Part shown: piece after piece, positions 15,469 to 24,386 of the stretch
How the letters are laid out: the number at the start of each line of letters is the position of its first letter
How positions within the stretch are numbered: position 1 is the stretch's first letter
Source: an uncultured Muribaculaceae bacterium
GTDB lineage: Bacteria; Bacteroidota; Bacteroidia; Bacteroidales; Muribaculaceae
NCBI GenBank assembly: GCA_910579675.1
Contig: CAJTUF010000021.1
Span: 1 to 51,995 of the forward strand
Length of the DNA: 51,995 nt
Direction of reading: 5' to 3'
Notes under the pieces: generated by a model
What the model saw: only the letters and a program-made list of their open reading frames with translations
The model's database searches: none
What the model was told of the DNA's origin: nothing
Made by a program: the position numbers and the translations under genes

Positions 15469-15504
15469 GGCCACTGCTCCCTTATAGTGACAAAGGGAGC
15501 CGCA
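15469..15504. repeat. 36-bp direct repeat, right copy
   Basis: This is the partner of 14708-14743 with one mismatch. It overlaps the left arm of the tRNA-Asn terminator hairpin, so the duplicated unit appears to derive from the region just beyond the tRNA 3' end. Confidence 0.8.
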
Positions 15505-15528
15505 TCTGAGGCGATGCGGCTCCCTTTG
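15491..15528 (-). terminator. Terminator hairpin downstream of tRNA-Asn
   Basis: A perfect 16-bp inverted repeat (15491-15506 with 15513-15528, 6-base loop) begins three bases beyond the tRNA 3' end. Part of its left arm can also pair with 15476-15483, giving a weaker alternative hairpin. Confidence 0.8.
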
Positions 15529-15530
15529 AG

Positions 15531-15604
15531 CGCTTCAGGATGGGCTTGAACCAACGACCCCCTGATTAACAGTCAGGTGCTCTAACCAACTGAGCTACTG
15601 AAGC
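15531..15604 (-). tRNA. tRNA-Asn (anticodon GTT)
   Basis: Read on the minus strand, the acceptor arms GCTTCAG and CTGAAGC pair perfectly. The D stem is GCTC/GAGC, and the anticodon stem CCTGA/TCAGG encloses CTGTTAA with anticodon GTT. The T loop TTCAAGC is present; the T stem has one T-T mismatch. The discriminator is G and CCA is not encoded. Confidence 0.95.
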
Positions 15605-15656
15605 ATACTCTACGCGGCGCAGCGCCCTCCGGCGCTCATTCCTGCGTTTTGTGCTG

Positions 15657-15687
15657 CAAAATTACTGCTTTTCTCCGACTCTCCAAA
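15657..15687 (-). promoter_or_regulatory. Promoter of tRNA-Asn
   Basis: On the minus strand, TTTG (plus 15684-15687) is followed after 19 bases by TAATTTTG (plus 15657-15664), a full consensus match about 53 bases before the mature tRNA 5' end. Confidence 0.75.
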
Positions 15688-15727
15688 ATTTTCGGCCATT
15701 TTTTTCAAAAAATCTTACAGGAAATAT

Positions 15728-15735
15728 TACCTTTG
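15728..15735 (+). promoter_or_regulatory. TAnnTTTG element upstream of the GH89 gene
   Basis: TACCTTTG lies 47 bases before the ATG at 15783. It falls inside the longer open frame starting at 15651, which supports the later start. Confidence 0.6.
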
Positions 15736-15782
15736 CACATCAATCACATCCTCCAACCCCAATCTATCACCCCATTACCGCA

Positions 15783-17960
15783 ATGATTGACACCATCCGT
15801 AAGTCATTTCTGGTCGTCATGGCGACCTTCCTGACCTCCTTCATGGCCTCTGCCCACGAAAAAGCCATAGCCGATTTTCTAAACCGGATCGGCGGCGCCG
15901 GAGCGGCCGACAGATTTGTGACGCTGCTCGACCCATCGACCGCCGGCCCCGACGGTGCCGAGACCTTCACCATCTCGACCTCCGATTCGGGCAAGCCTAT
16001 GATCACCGGCTCGTCGCTCTCGGCCATAACCACCGGCATAGGATGGTATCTCAACAACCACGCCCACATCAATCTGGTCTGGAACAATCTCACCACCGAC
16101 CTCACTTCGGCCCACCTACCCCTCCCCGCCGGGCCCGAGACCCACACCTCGCGCGCCGACTACAGGTATTATCTCAACTACTGCACCTTTTCCTACTCGA
16201 TGTCGACCTACACCTGGGACCGCTGGCAGAAAGAGATCGACTGGATGGCCCTCCACGGCATCAACATGCCGCTGCAGATAGTGGGTCTCGACGCCGTGTG
16301 GCGACGTATGCTCACTTCCGACTACGGCTACACTCCCGCCCAGGCCGACGCGTTCATTGCCGGGCCTTGCTTTCAGGCTTGGTGGGGCATGAATAATATG
16401 GAGGGATGGGGCGGCCCAAACCCCGACTGGTGGTATGAGCGGCAGACCGATCTTGCCCGCAAGATCATAGCCCGCGAGCGCGAGCTCGGCATCGAGCCGG
16501 TGCTTCCCGGATTTGCCGGCACCGTGCCCTCCACCTTCACCGGCCTCACCGGCATCCCGTCGCTTAATCAGGGCGGATGGTGTGGCTTCAACCGCCCCGA
16601 CCTGCTCGACCCCACCTCGCCGCAGTTTGAAGAGGTGGCCGCCAACTACTACCGCCATCTTGCCGACGTCATGGGCCCCTCACGCTACTACTCAATGGAT
16701 CCCTTCCACGAGGGTGCCAACATAAGCGCTTTCCGCGACAAGATAGCCGACGCCTACCTCGCCATCTACCGCTCGATGGACGCCGCCGCCCCCGACAGCT
16801 CCCGCTGGGTGATCCAGCAATGGTCGTGGGCGCCCCATCAGTACAACGCCCTGCTCGTGCCAAAAGGGCGCATGGTGGTGCTCGACCTCTTTTCCGACGG
16901 CATACAGCGCAACCTCAACCGCTATCAGGGGCATGAGACCGTGTGGTGTTCGCTCCCCAACTTCGGAGCCCGCACAGGCATGATGGGACGCCTCGCCACC
17001 ACTATCGACAGCTATTTTGCCACCGCAGCCTCCGACTCCTGCAATCTCAAAGGCATCGGTGCCACCCCCGAAGGCATCCACCAGACCCCCGTGGCCTACG
17101 ATCTACTCTATCAATTGCCTTGGCTCGACACCGCCCCCGATCTCGATTCATGGATCGAAGGCTATGCCACCGCCCGCTACGGCCGCCCGGACTCTCTCGC
17201 CACAGCAGCATGGCGACTCCTCGCATCCGGCCCCTACAACTGCCCCGGCGCCCTCCAGGGCCCCCACGAGGCCATAATCTGCGCCCGTCCGTCGCTCGAT
17301 GTCAAAACCGTGTCGTCATGGGGCGGATCCCATATATTCTACGACCCGGCCACGGTGGTCGATGCCGCCTACATGCTTCTCGACGCCCCGCTACCCGAGT
17401 CGGCCAATCTCAGCTACGACCTCACCGATGTGACCCGTCAGGCTCTGACCGACTACTCAAAGACTCTCCTCGCCCGCATCAAGGAAGCTCATGAGACCGG
17501 CGACTCTACCACATTTGCCGCCAGCCGCGATGAGTTCCTGCAGCTGATACTCGACATCGACGAGCTCCTCGCCACCAACCCCGCTTTCATGATCGGCACC
17601 TGGACCGAGGGCGCCCGCGCCATCGCCGACGAGATACCCACGACAACCGACGCCGACCGCCACTGGCTCGAAGCCGACAACGCACGCACGCTCGTCACAA
17701 CATGGGGACCGGAGATTCCCGCCAACAGGGGCGGCCTGCGCGACTATTCCTACCGCGAGGCGGCTGGTATGCTGCGCGACTTCTACCATCGCCGATGGAC
17801 CACATGGTTTGACCGCGGCATGACCGAGCCCGAGGGCGGATGGTTTGAGATGGAATGGGACTGGGCACATAACGACTCCACCCGCTACCCCACCGAGCCC
17901 ACCGGCTCAACACGCGAAGTGGCCTCACGCCTCCTCGCAAAATATCTGCCCCGCAAATAA
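15783..17960 (+). CDS. Alpha-N-acetylglucosaminidase (GH89)
   Basis: This enzyme is predicted to release terminal alpha-linked N-acetylglucosamine, a cap found on some mucin and heparan-type glycans. The protein of 725 residues has a signal peptide (SFLVVMATFLTSFMASAHE) and the family order: an N-terminal small domain to about residue 100, then a TIM-barrel region with RYYLNYCTFSYSM and WDRWQKEIDWMALHGINMPL. Further segments are GCGWYERQTDL-type sequence near 220, YYSMDPFHEG, WVIQQWSW and GIGATPEGIHQTPVAYDL. A helical C-terminal domain ends in DFYHRRWTTWFD. Export suggests a periplasmic or surface site of action. Signal peptidase I follows 26 bases later. Confidence 0.93.
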   Translation: MIDTIRKSFLVVMATFLTSFMASAHEKAIADFLNRIGGAGAADRFVTLLDPSTAGPDGAETFTISTSDSGKPMITGSSLSAITTGIGWYLNNHAHINLVWNNLTTDLTSAHLPLPAGPETHTSRADYRYYLNYCTFSYSMSTYTWDRWQKEIDWMALHGINMPLQIVGLDAVWRRMLTSDYGYTPAQADAFIAGPCFQAWWGMNNMEGWGGPNPDWWYERQTDLARKIIARERELGIEPVLPGFAGTVPSTFTGLTGIPSLNQGGWCGFNRPDLLDPTSPQFEEVAANYYRHLADVMGPSRYYSMDPFHEGANISAFRDKIADAYLAIYRSMDAAAPDSSRWVIQQWSWAPHQYNALLVPKGRMVVLDLFSDGIQRNLNRYQGHETVWCSLPNFGARTGMMGRLATTIDSYFATAASDSCNLKGIGATPEGIHQTPVAYDLLYQLPWLDTAPDLDSWIEGYATARYGRPDSLATAAWRLLASGPYNCPGALQGPHEAIICARPSLDVKTVSSWGGSHIFYDPATVVDAAYMLLDAPLPESANLSYDLTDVTRQALTDYSKTLLARIKEAHETGDSTTFAASRDEFLQLILDIDELLATNPAFMIGTWTEGARAIADEIPTTTDADRHWLEADNARTLVTTWGPEIPANRGGLRDYSYREAAGMLRDFYHRRWTTWFDRGMTEPEGGWFEMEWDWAHNDSTRYPTEPTGSTREVASRLLAKYLPRK

Positions 17961-17986
17961 AAACCCCGTATATCTCTCCCCCATCC

Positions 17987-19006
17987 ATGTCCACCAGCTC
18001 CACGTCAACCCGAATCCTGCGCGGTTTTTCCCGCGCAGGCAAGCTCGCCGAGCTCCGTCTCAAGCGGCTCTACCGCCGCAACCGCGCACTGCGCTTTGCA
18101 GCCATGGTGGCCGACAGCCTGCTCTGGACTGCTATCATCGGTGTATGGATATGGATGTTTTACTGGGCCGGACAGATCACCTCGTTCTGCTCCTTCCATG
18201 TACCCACACAGTCGATGACCCCCACAGTGCTGCCCGGCGACTACGGCATAGTCAACAAGTGGCGGCTCGGAGCACGCATCTTCGACATAAAGAAGGCGGT
18301 GGCGGGCGAAAGGGTGACCATCTACCGGCTCCCCGGCTATGGCAGGATAGAACATGGCGAGATAGCGGTGTTCAACGATCCCCTCGCCGCACCCGACAGC
18401 ATCGGACTCAACCTGCGCCGGTACTATTGCAAGCGCATCATCGGCCTCCCGGGCGATACCCTCAGCATCGTCGACGGACACTATAAGGTGGCCGGCTACG
18501 ACGGGCCTCTGTGCCCCATATCGGCCGAAGACAATATGGGCTATCTCGTGAGGGCTATGGAAAAGGGAGCGCCTAAGATGGTGGCCCTTAAGGCGTGGCC
18601 CTACGACAGCATAGTGGGCTGGACAGTGATGGACTATGGTCCGCTGGTGATTCCCGCCCGTGGCACACGCATCCCCATCGACCGCACAACAGCCTTGGTC
18701 TACGGACGCTACATCGAGTGGGAGCGCGGCGACGGCAAGCGGCCACGCTGGAGCGAAGCCGACAGCTGCGTGATGATCGACGGCCAGCCCCTCACCGAAT
18801 ATATATTTAAGGAAAACTACTATTTTGCCGCCGGCGACAGGGTGGAAAACTCGGCCGACTCACGCTACTGGGGCATTGTGCCCGAGCCTATGATAGTGGG
18901 TGTGGCATGGCGTCTGTGGGACAGCACCGACCATTCGACCGGACGCCGCCGCCACTCCCGTATAGGGCGCCATCTCGGCCCGCTCGAAGCGTCAGCCCGG
19001 CTTTGA
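17987..19006 (+). CDS. lepB: Signal peptidase I
   Basis: This membrane protease cleaves signal peptides of exported proteins with a Ser/Lys dyad. The 339-residue protein has a basic N-terminus, one membrane segment at about 43-62 (SLLWTAIIGVWIWMFYWAG), catalytic S76 in VPTQSMTPTVLPGDY, and K149 in YYCKRIIGLPGDTLSI. The late segment YFAAGDRVENSADSRYWGIV is the conserved box E. The catalytic domain lies outside the inner membrane. The last 15 bases overlap the convergent aldo/keto reductase gene, so no separate terminator fits between them. Confidence 0.95.
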   Translation: MSTSSTSTRILRGFSRAGKLAELRLKRLYRRNRALRFAAMVADSLLWTAIIGVWIWMFYWAGQITSFCSFHVPTQSMTPTVLPGDYGIVNKWRLGARIFDIKKAVAGERVTIYRLPGYGRIEHGEIAVFNDPLAAPDSIGLNLRRYYCKRIIGLPGDTLSIVDGHYKVAGYDGPLCPISAEDNMGYLVRAMEKGAPKMVALKAWPYDSIVGWTVMDYGPLVIPARGTRIPIDRTTALVYGRYIEWERGDGKRPRWSEADSCVMIDGQPLTEYIFKENYYFAAGDRVENSADSRYWGIVPEPMIVGVAWRLWDSTDHSTGRRRHSRIGRHLGPLEASARL

Positions 19007-19978
19007 CATGCTCACACCCGGAGCCGATGCTATAATGGCTATCTCGTGGCGGTAAGCCTCTGTGAGCGCCCCGCAGCAATCCACCGCCTTGATATTGGCG
19101 AGCAGTTGTTCGACCGACGATGCCCCCACTATCACCGAAGTCACCCTGCGGTCGGCAAGCAGCCAAGCTATGGCCATCTGCGCCAGCGACATGCCGCAAC
19201 GTGAAGCAATATCATTGAGCCGACGGGCGGCCTCCACTCTAGGCACGCTCACCTCATCGCGCTTCAGAAAGCCCTCCGCTCGCGCCGCGCGGCTCCCTTC
19301 GGGTATACCGTGGAGATAGCGGTCGGTCAGGAGACCCTGGGCCAGTGGCGAAAAGCACACTATGCCGCTCCCATTGGCCGCTGCCGGGCCAAAGTTCTGA
19401 TCAATCGCTTTGGTGTCGAAGATAGACGCGCGGTACTGGCTCAGCAGACACGGCACCTTGGCCTCACGCAAAATGTCGTAGGCGCGCTGCTGCTCTCGGG
19501 GAGGATATTTCGACAGGCCCGCATAGAGAGCCTTGCCCTGCCTCACAATGTCGATGAGCGCCTGTATAGTCTCCTCAATCGGCGTCACTCCGTCGTAGCG
19601 ATGGGAGTAGAACACGTCGAAATAGTCGAGCCCCGTGCGCCGCAGACTCGCGTCGCACGATGCCATGAGATTCTTACGCGATGATCCGTCGCCATATACC
19701 CCGGGCCACATCGCATGTCCCGCCTTCGACGATATGAACATCTCGTCGCGGTGGCCGCTGAGGTCGCGCCTCAGTATAGTGCCGAAATTTATCTCCGCGC
19801 TTCCGGGTTCGGGACCGTAGTTATTAGCCAGGTCAAAGTGGCACACCCCATTGTCAAACGCAGTCACAATCATGTCGCGGGCCACGCGCTGATCATCGAC
19901 CGATCCGAAATTATGCCATAGTCCGAGCGAGATCTCGGGGAGAAACACTCCGCTCTCCCCTGCCTTGCGATATTTCAT
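18992..19978 (-). CDS. Aldo/keto reductase, YghZ-like
   Basis: This is an NADPH-dependent carbonyl reductase of the aldo/keto reductase superfamily, nearest in appearance to L-glyceraldehyde 3-phosphate reductase (YghZ). The protein of 328 residues shows the tetrad in FDLANNYG (Asp, Tyr), SSKAGHAMWPG (Lys) and YSHRYD (His). NADPH-binding segments near the C-terminus include FSPLAQGLLTDRY and SVIVGASSVEQLL. The start follows the usual MKYRKAGESG motif; an extra ATG lies immediately before it at 19981. A TAAATTTG element precedes it on the minus strand. The physiological substrate is not evident. Confidence 0.92.
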   Translation of the reverse strand: MKYRKAGESGVFLPEISLGLWHNFGSVDDQRVARDMIVTAFDNGVCHFDLANNYGPEPGSAEINFGTILRRDLSGHRDEMFISSKAGHAMWPGVYGDGSSRKNLMASCDASLRRTGLDYFDVFYSHRYDGVTPIEETIQALIDIVRQGKALYAGLSKYPPREQQRAYDILREAKVPCLLSQYRASIFDTKAIDQNFGPAAANGSGIVCFSPLAQGLLTDRYLHGIPEGSRAARAEGFLKRDEVSVPRVEAARRLNDIASRCGMSLAQMAIAWLLADRRVTSVIVGASSVEQLLANIKAVDCCGALTEAYRHEIAIIASAPGVSMSKPG

Positions 19979-20008
19979 CATATCACGTAAGAGTTTATTT
20001 AGTTTCGG

Positions 20009-20016
20009 CAAATTTA
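20009..20016 (-). promoter_or_regulatory. TAnnTTTG element of the aldo/keto reductase gene
   Basis: On the minus strand this reads TAAATTTG, about 30 bases before the start codon. No spaced TTTG was found upstream. Confidence 0.55.
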
Positions 20017-20092
20017 GCCAATTCCCGGCTTCTCCCACACCTGTCGGGCGCGAAAAATAGCATACCACGCTCCTTACCCCCGCTTTTTTTTG

Positions 20093-20100
20093 TAATTTTG
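20093..20100 (+). promoter_or_regulatory. TAnnTTTG element of the gltX operon
   Basis: TAATTTTG lies 87 bases before the gltX ATG and after a T-run. It probably serves gltX-waaA-prmC and perhaps recX-comF. Confidence 0.55.
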
Positions 20101-20187
20101 CATGCTTATCGGCGTGTGCTGTCGCAGCATGCGCCTTGACAGCATATATTTTACCGTATCAACCCCTTTCTACTTCACACTCAGCCA

Positions 20188-21720
20188 ATGACTCCGAGAG
20201 TAAGATTCGCTCCGTCGCCAACGGGGCCTCTGCATATAGGCGGCGTGCGTACCGCCCTGTTCAACTATCTCTTCGCCCGCCGCAACGGCGGCACCATGGT
20301 GCTCCGAATCGAAGACACTGACTCGCAGCGGTTTGTGCCCGGAGCCGAAGATTATATCAATGAAGCACTTGCGTGGCTCGGCATCACCATCGACGAAGGT
20401 GTGAGAGAAGGAGGCCCCTACGGGCCCTACAAGCAGAGCGAACGCCGCGACATATACCGCGAATATGTTGGCAAGTTGCTCGACGCCGGTCGAGCCTACA
20501 TTGCCTTCGACACCCCCGAGGAGCTCGAGGCCGCCCGTGCCGCCACCCCCAATTTCCAGTACGACGCCTCGACCCGCGGACGCATGCGCAACTCCCTCAC
20601 CCTCGGCCCCGAGGAGACTCAGCGCCTCATCGATAACGGCGAGAAATATGTGGTGCGATTCCTTGTGGAGCCCGGACGCGACGTGACCGTCGACGACATG
20701 GTGCGCGGTCTCGTCACCATCAACTCCTCGATCCTCGACGACAAGGTTCTCTACAAGAGCGCCGACGACCTCCCCACATACCATCTGGCCAACATTGTCG
20801 ACGACCATCTCATGAAGATCACCCATGTGATACGCGGCGAGGAGTGGCTCCCCTCCGCACCACTCCATGTGCTCCTCTACGAAGCATTCGGATGGACCGA
20901 CACCATGCCCCGCTTTGTCCACCTTCCCCTCCTTCTCAAGCCCGACGGCAAAGGCAAGCTCTCCAAGCGCGACGGCGACCGCCTCGGATTCCCCGTATTC
21001 CCACTCGAATGGCACGACCCCAAGAGCGGCGACATATCCTCGGGATACCGTGAGAAGGGCTATCTACCCGAAGCTGTGGTCAATTTCCTCGCACTCCTCG
21101 GCTGGAACCCCGGCGACGACTCCGAAATAATGGATATCGACCAGCTCACCGAAAAATTTTCATTCGACCGCTGCTCCAAGTCGGGTGCCAAATTCGACTA
21201 CGAAAAGGGCCGATGGTTCAACCACAAGTATCTCCAGGCCCTCCCCGCCGAAAAGCTCGTTGAGCTATTCAAGCCGGTTATGGCTGCCAAGGGGGTTGAT
21301 CCAGCCGCCTTCTCCGATGAGTATATCGCCGCAGCAATAGAGCTGGTCAAGGAGCGCGTCAACTTCCCTGCCGAGCTCTGGGACCATGCCCGATTCTTCT
21401 TCGTAGAGCCCGAGACCTACGATCCCAAAGCCGTGAAGAAGCGTTGGAGCGCCGACACCCCTGCCATAATGGAGGAGCTTATAGAGCAACTCCACAAGCT
21501 CCCCGCCACCCTCCCCGCCGATCAGGCCGAGCCCGCAATCCTCGGCTGGATCGCCGACAAGGGTTATCATCTGGGCAATGTCATGAATGCCTTCCGACTT
21601 GCTGTGGTGGGCGAGTGCAAGGGCCCGCATATGTTTGCCATCACAGCCCTCATGGGCCTCGATGCCACCGAGCGCCGCATACGCCGCGCCATTGCCGAAA
21701 TAAAGCCTGCTGCTGAGTGA
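20188..21720 (+). CDS. gltX: Glutamyl-tRNA synthetase
   Basis: This class I synthetase charges tRNA-Glu. The 510-residue protein has the HIGH-type motif in RFAPSPTGPLHIGGVRTALF and KLSKR at 257-261, plus the conserved LRIEDTDSQRFVPG and GEEWLPSAPLHVLLYEAFGW. The C-terminal anticodon-binding helical domain is complete. Its stop overlaps the GTG start of waaA, and the following genes are packed without gaps, so this is probably the head of a five-gene transcript. HipA-family kinases target this enzyme in E. coli; no link to the hip module in this window is shown. Confidence 0.97.
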   Translation: MTPRVRFAPSPTGPLHIGGVRTALFNYLFARRNGGTMVLRIEDTDSQRFVPGAEDYINEALAWLGITIDEGVREGGPYGPYKQSERRDIYREYVGKLLDAGRAYIAFDTPEELEAARAATPNFQYDASTRGRMRNSLTLGPEETQRLIDNGEKYVVRFLVEPGRDVTVDDMVRGLVTINSSILDDKVLYKSADDLPTYHLANIVDDHLMKITHVIRGEEWLPSAPLHVLLYEAFGWTDTMPRFVHLPLLLKPDGKGKLSKRDGDRLGFPVFPLEWHDPKSGDISSGYREKGYLPEAVVNFLALLGWNPGDDSEIMDIDQLTEKFSFDRCSKSGAKFDYEKGRWFNHKYLQALPAEKLVELFKPVMAAKGVDPAAFSDEYIAAAIELVKERVNFPAELWDHARFFFVEPETYDPKAVKKRWSADTPAIMEELIEQLHKLPATLPADQAEPAILGWIADKGYHLGNVMNAFRLAVVGECKGPHMFAITALMGLDATERRIRRAIAEIKPAAE

Positions 21721-22994
21721 ACACCATCTATAATGCCGGCATACGCCTTTATGCCGCCACTGCCCGCACCCTCGGACGCCTCGGCCACCGCAAGGCGGCT
21801 CTGATGACACGCGGCCAGCGCGACACCTCCGACGCGCTGCGGCGCTTTGCCGCCGCAGCGCCCGAGGGCGCGCCGCGCATTTGGATCCATGCCGCATCGC
21901 TCGGCGAGTTTGAGCAAGGGCGCCCTGTCATTGAGTGGATCCGCCGTGAGATGCCACAGGCCCGCATCCTCCTCAGCTTTTTCTCACCGAGCGGCTACGA
22001 GGTGCGAAAAAACTTCCCCGGCGCCGACACGGTGGTCTACCTACCCTTCGACACCCCCCGTGCCGCCGACACCTTTGTCGATATAGCCCGCCCCACGATG
22101 GCCATATTCGTGAAGTATGAGTTCTGGGGCAATTATCTCGACGCCCTGCGCCGTCGCGAAATACCGGTATATCTCATATCGGCCATATTCCGTCCCGGAC
22201 AGATTTTCTTCCGCCCCTACGGAGCCATGTTCCGCCGCATGCTGCGGTGCTTCACCCACCTCTTCGTGCAGGACGATGCATCGGAGCGACTGCTGCGCGG
22301 CGCCGGAGTGGAGGCCCGAGATATCACCGTGTGTGGCGACACCCGCTTCGACCGTGTCACCGACACACTCCGCTCCGCCCGTCCCGTGCCCGAGATCGAA
22401 GCATGGATCGATGCCTCGGGAGGCCGCGACCGGTTTACCCTCGTGGCCGGAAGCAGTTGGGGACCCGATGAGGATGTCTACTTCCCTTGGCTCGCCTCCC
22501 ATCCTGAGGTGAGAGCCATAATAGCCCCGCATGAATTCGACCCCTCTCGCCTCGAAGCTATGCGCGGCCGTCTGGGCCGGGATCTGACTCTCCTCCACAG
22601 CGAGCTCAGCTCGGCATCCCCCGCCCGGATAGCCGCAGCCCGGTATATCATCATCGACTGCTTCGGCCTCCTCGCCTCGCTCTACCGATTCGCCTCCATG
22701 GCCTATGTGGGCGGCGGATTTGGCGTAGGCATCCACTCCGTCACTGAAGCCGCCGTATTTTCCGTACCGGTTGTGTTTGGCCCCAACCACAGCCGCTTCC
22801 GCGAGGCAATTGATCTGATAGCTTGTGGCGGCGCATCGTCTGTAGCCTCCCCCAAAGATTTTGCCCTGACTGCCTCACGGTTTCTCCAGTCGGTCGACCG
22901 TCGTTCCGAAGCCGGAGCAGCTGCCGGAAAGTATATCGCCGACAATGTAGGCGCCACCGAAACCATTGCCCGACATATATTCCCTCGCCAATGA
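21717..22994 (+). CDS. waaA: 3-deoxy-D-manno-octulosonic acid (Kdo) transferase
   Basis: WaaA adds Kdo to lipid A precursor at the inner face of the inner membrane. The 425-residue protein shows IWIHAASLGEFEQGRPVIEW, TFFSPSGYE-type sequence near 80, VYLPFDTPRAADTF and KYEFWGNYLDALRRREIPVY. The C-terminal GT-B half has YVGGGFGVGIHSVTEAAVFS and VVFGPNHSRFREAIDL. The start is GTG at 21717, overlapping the gltX TGA; the next ATG would remove the conserved N-terminal helix. This shows lipopolysaccharide with a Kdo core, as expected for Bacteroidales. Confidence 0.95.
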   Translation: MNTIYNAGIRLYAATARTLGRLGHRKAALMTRGQRDTSDALRRFAAAAPEGAPRIWIHAASLGEFEQGRPVIEWIRREMPQARILLSFFSPSGYEVRKNFPGADTVVYLPFDTPRAADTFVDIARPTMAIFVKYEFWGNYLDALRRREIPVYLISAIFRPGQIFFRPYGAMFRRMLRCFTHLFVQDDASERLLRGAGVEARDITVCGDTRFDRVTDTLRSARPVPEIEAWIDASGGRDRFTLVAGSSWGPDEDVYFPWLASHPEVRAIIAPHEFDPSRLEAMRGRLGRDLTLLHSELSSASPARIAAARYIIIDCFGLLASLYRFASMAYVGGGFGVGIHSVTEAAVFSVPVVFGPNHSRFREAIDLIACGGASSVASPKDFALTASRFLQSVDRRSEAGAAAGKYIADNVGATETIARHIFPRQ

Positions 22995-23857
22995 GCTCCC
23001 CCACCCTCAACCAATTCGTGGCCGCCACCATAGCGCGCCTCAAGCCAGCCATAGGCGAACGCGAGGCCCGCGCCTCCCTACGCCTCATCTTCGAGACCGT
23101 CAAAGGATGGAGCCCGGTCGATATTGCCGTGAAAGGCGCCGAGCCGATAAGCCCGTTTGTCGCAGGCAAGGTCGACGACATTGTCAACCGTATGCTCGCC
23201 CACGAGCCTGTGCAGTATATCCTTGGCGAGACACTTTGGTACGGCCTCAAACTACGGGTGTCACCTGCTGTGCTCATACCCCGGCCCGAGACGGCCGAGC
23301 TTGTCGATATGATAGTGAAGGAAGCCGGATCGACAGCCGACCTACGTGTGGCCGACATATGCACCGGTTCCGGATGTATAGCCGTGGCACTCGCCCGCAA
23401 TCTCACATTTCCCGTCATCACTGCCATCGACATCTCGGCCCCGGCCCTCGAGATAGCCGCCGAAAACATCAAAGACCTCAAGGTGTCGTCGGTCACACTT
23501 CTCAAAGCCGACGCTACCGACCCCTCGGAGCTCCCGGGCGGCGAGTTTGACATCATTGTGGCCAATCCGCCCTATATCGCCGACGACGAGCGCGGCTCGA
23601 TGGACAGGAATGTGCTGCTCTATGAACCCCACTCGGCTCTCTTTGTGCCCGACGACGATCCTCTGCTCTTCTACCGAGCCATAGCCGGGTATGCCCGGAC
23701 CCACCTATCGGCCTCCGGACGCTTATACTTCGAGATAAATCCCATCTATGCCGAGCGGCTTGCAGCCCATATGACCGATGCTGGGTGGCGCGACGTGACC
23801 CTCACACGCGACATCCACGGCACCTATCGGTTCCTCTCGGCATCAAGACCCGAATAA
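22991..23857 (+). CDS. prmC: Release factor glutamine methyltransferase
   Basis: PrmC methylates the Gln of the GGQ motif in peptide-chain release factors. The protein of 288 residues has an N-terminal helical domain, the linker PRPETAELVDMI, the SAM-binding DICTGSGCIAVALA (about 122-135), and the catalytic NPPY at 192-195. The frame is open upstream to 22823 inside waaA, but similarity begins at MSSPTLNQF, where ATG overlaps the waaA stop as ATGA. Confidence 0.96.
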   Translation: MSSPTLNQFVAATIARLKPAIGEREARASLRLIFETVKGWSPVDIAVKGAEPISPFVAGKVDDIVNRMLAHEPVQYILGETLWYGLKLRVSPAVLIPRPETAELVDMIVKEAGSTADLRVADICTGSGCIAVALARNLTFPVITAIDISAPALEIAAENIKDLKVSSVTLLKADATDPSELPGGEFDIIVANPPYIADDERGSMDRNVLLYEPHSALFVPDDDPLLFYRAIAGYARTHLSASGRLYFEINPIYAERLAAHMTDAGWRDVTLTRDIHGTYRFLSASRPE

Positions 23858-23882
23858 TCCATATCCCCAACCCCGCAGGCCC

Positions 23883-24386
23883 ATGCGTATATTAACACCC
23901 GAAATGGCCATGTCGAGACTTGCCGCCTCCTGCGCGCGCACCGAGACATGCACAGCCGACGCTATGGCACGCCTCAAGCGTTGGGGCATAACCCCGTCGG
24001 CTGCCAGTGCCATCATCGGGCGGCTTACCGACGAGAGCTACATATCCGACTCCCGCTATGCCCGGGCCTATGTGCGCGACAAATACCGCTTTGCAGGATG
24101 GGGGCGCCGGAAGATAGCATTGGGGCTCGCCGCCAAGCGCATTGCCCGCGACATTGCCGCCGAGGCTCTCGACGAAGCCGTGGACAGCGACGAATATCTC
24201 GCCAAACTCACAGCGGTGGTGCGTGCAAAAGCCCGCACAATGCCCCGCGAACTCCACAACACATACGAGGGGCGAGCCAAGCTCTTTGCTTTTGCCGCCG
24301 GACGCGGCTTCGAGAGCTCCCTTATCACCGCAGTAATCCGATCAACCGACAATCCAGTATGGCCCGATCCATCGTCCGACGACTGA
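23883..24386 (+). CDS. recX: Regulatory protein RecX
   Basis: RecX modulates RecA filaments. The 167-residue protein consists of three-helix repeats, with the typical segments WGITPSAASAIIGRLTDESY, ISDSRYARAYVRDKYRFAGW and GRRKIALGLAAKRI. It lies 26 bases after prmC and its last 28 bases overlap comF. The family is known to be near recA in many genomes; here it is not. Confidence 0.9.
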   Translation: MRILTPEMAMSRLAASCARTETCTADAMARLKRWGITPSAASAIIGRLTDESYISDSRYARAYVRDKYRFAGWGRRKIALGLAAKRIARDIAAEALDEAVDSDEYLAKLTAVVRAKARTMPRELHNTYEGRAKLFAFAAGRGFESSLITAVIRSTDNPVWPDPSSDD

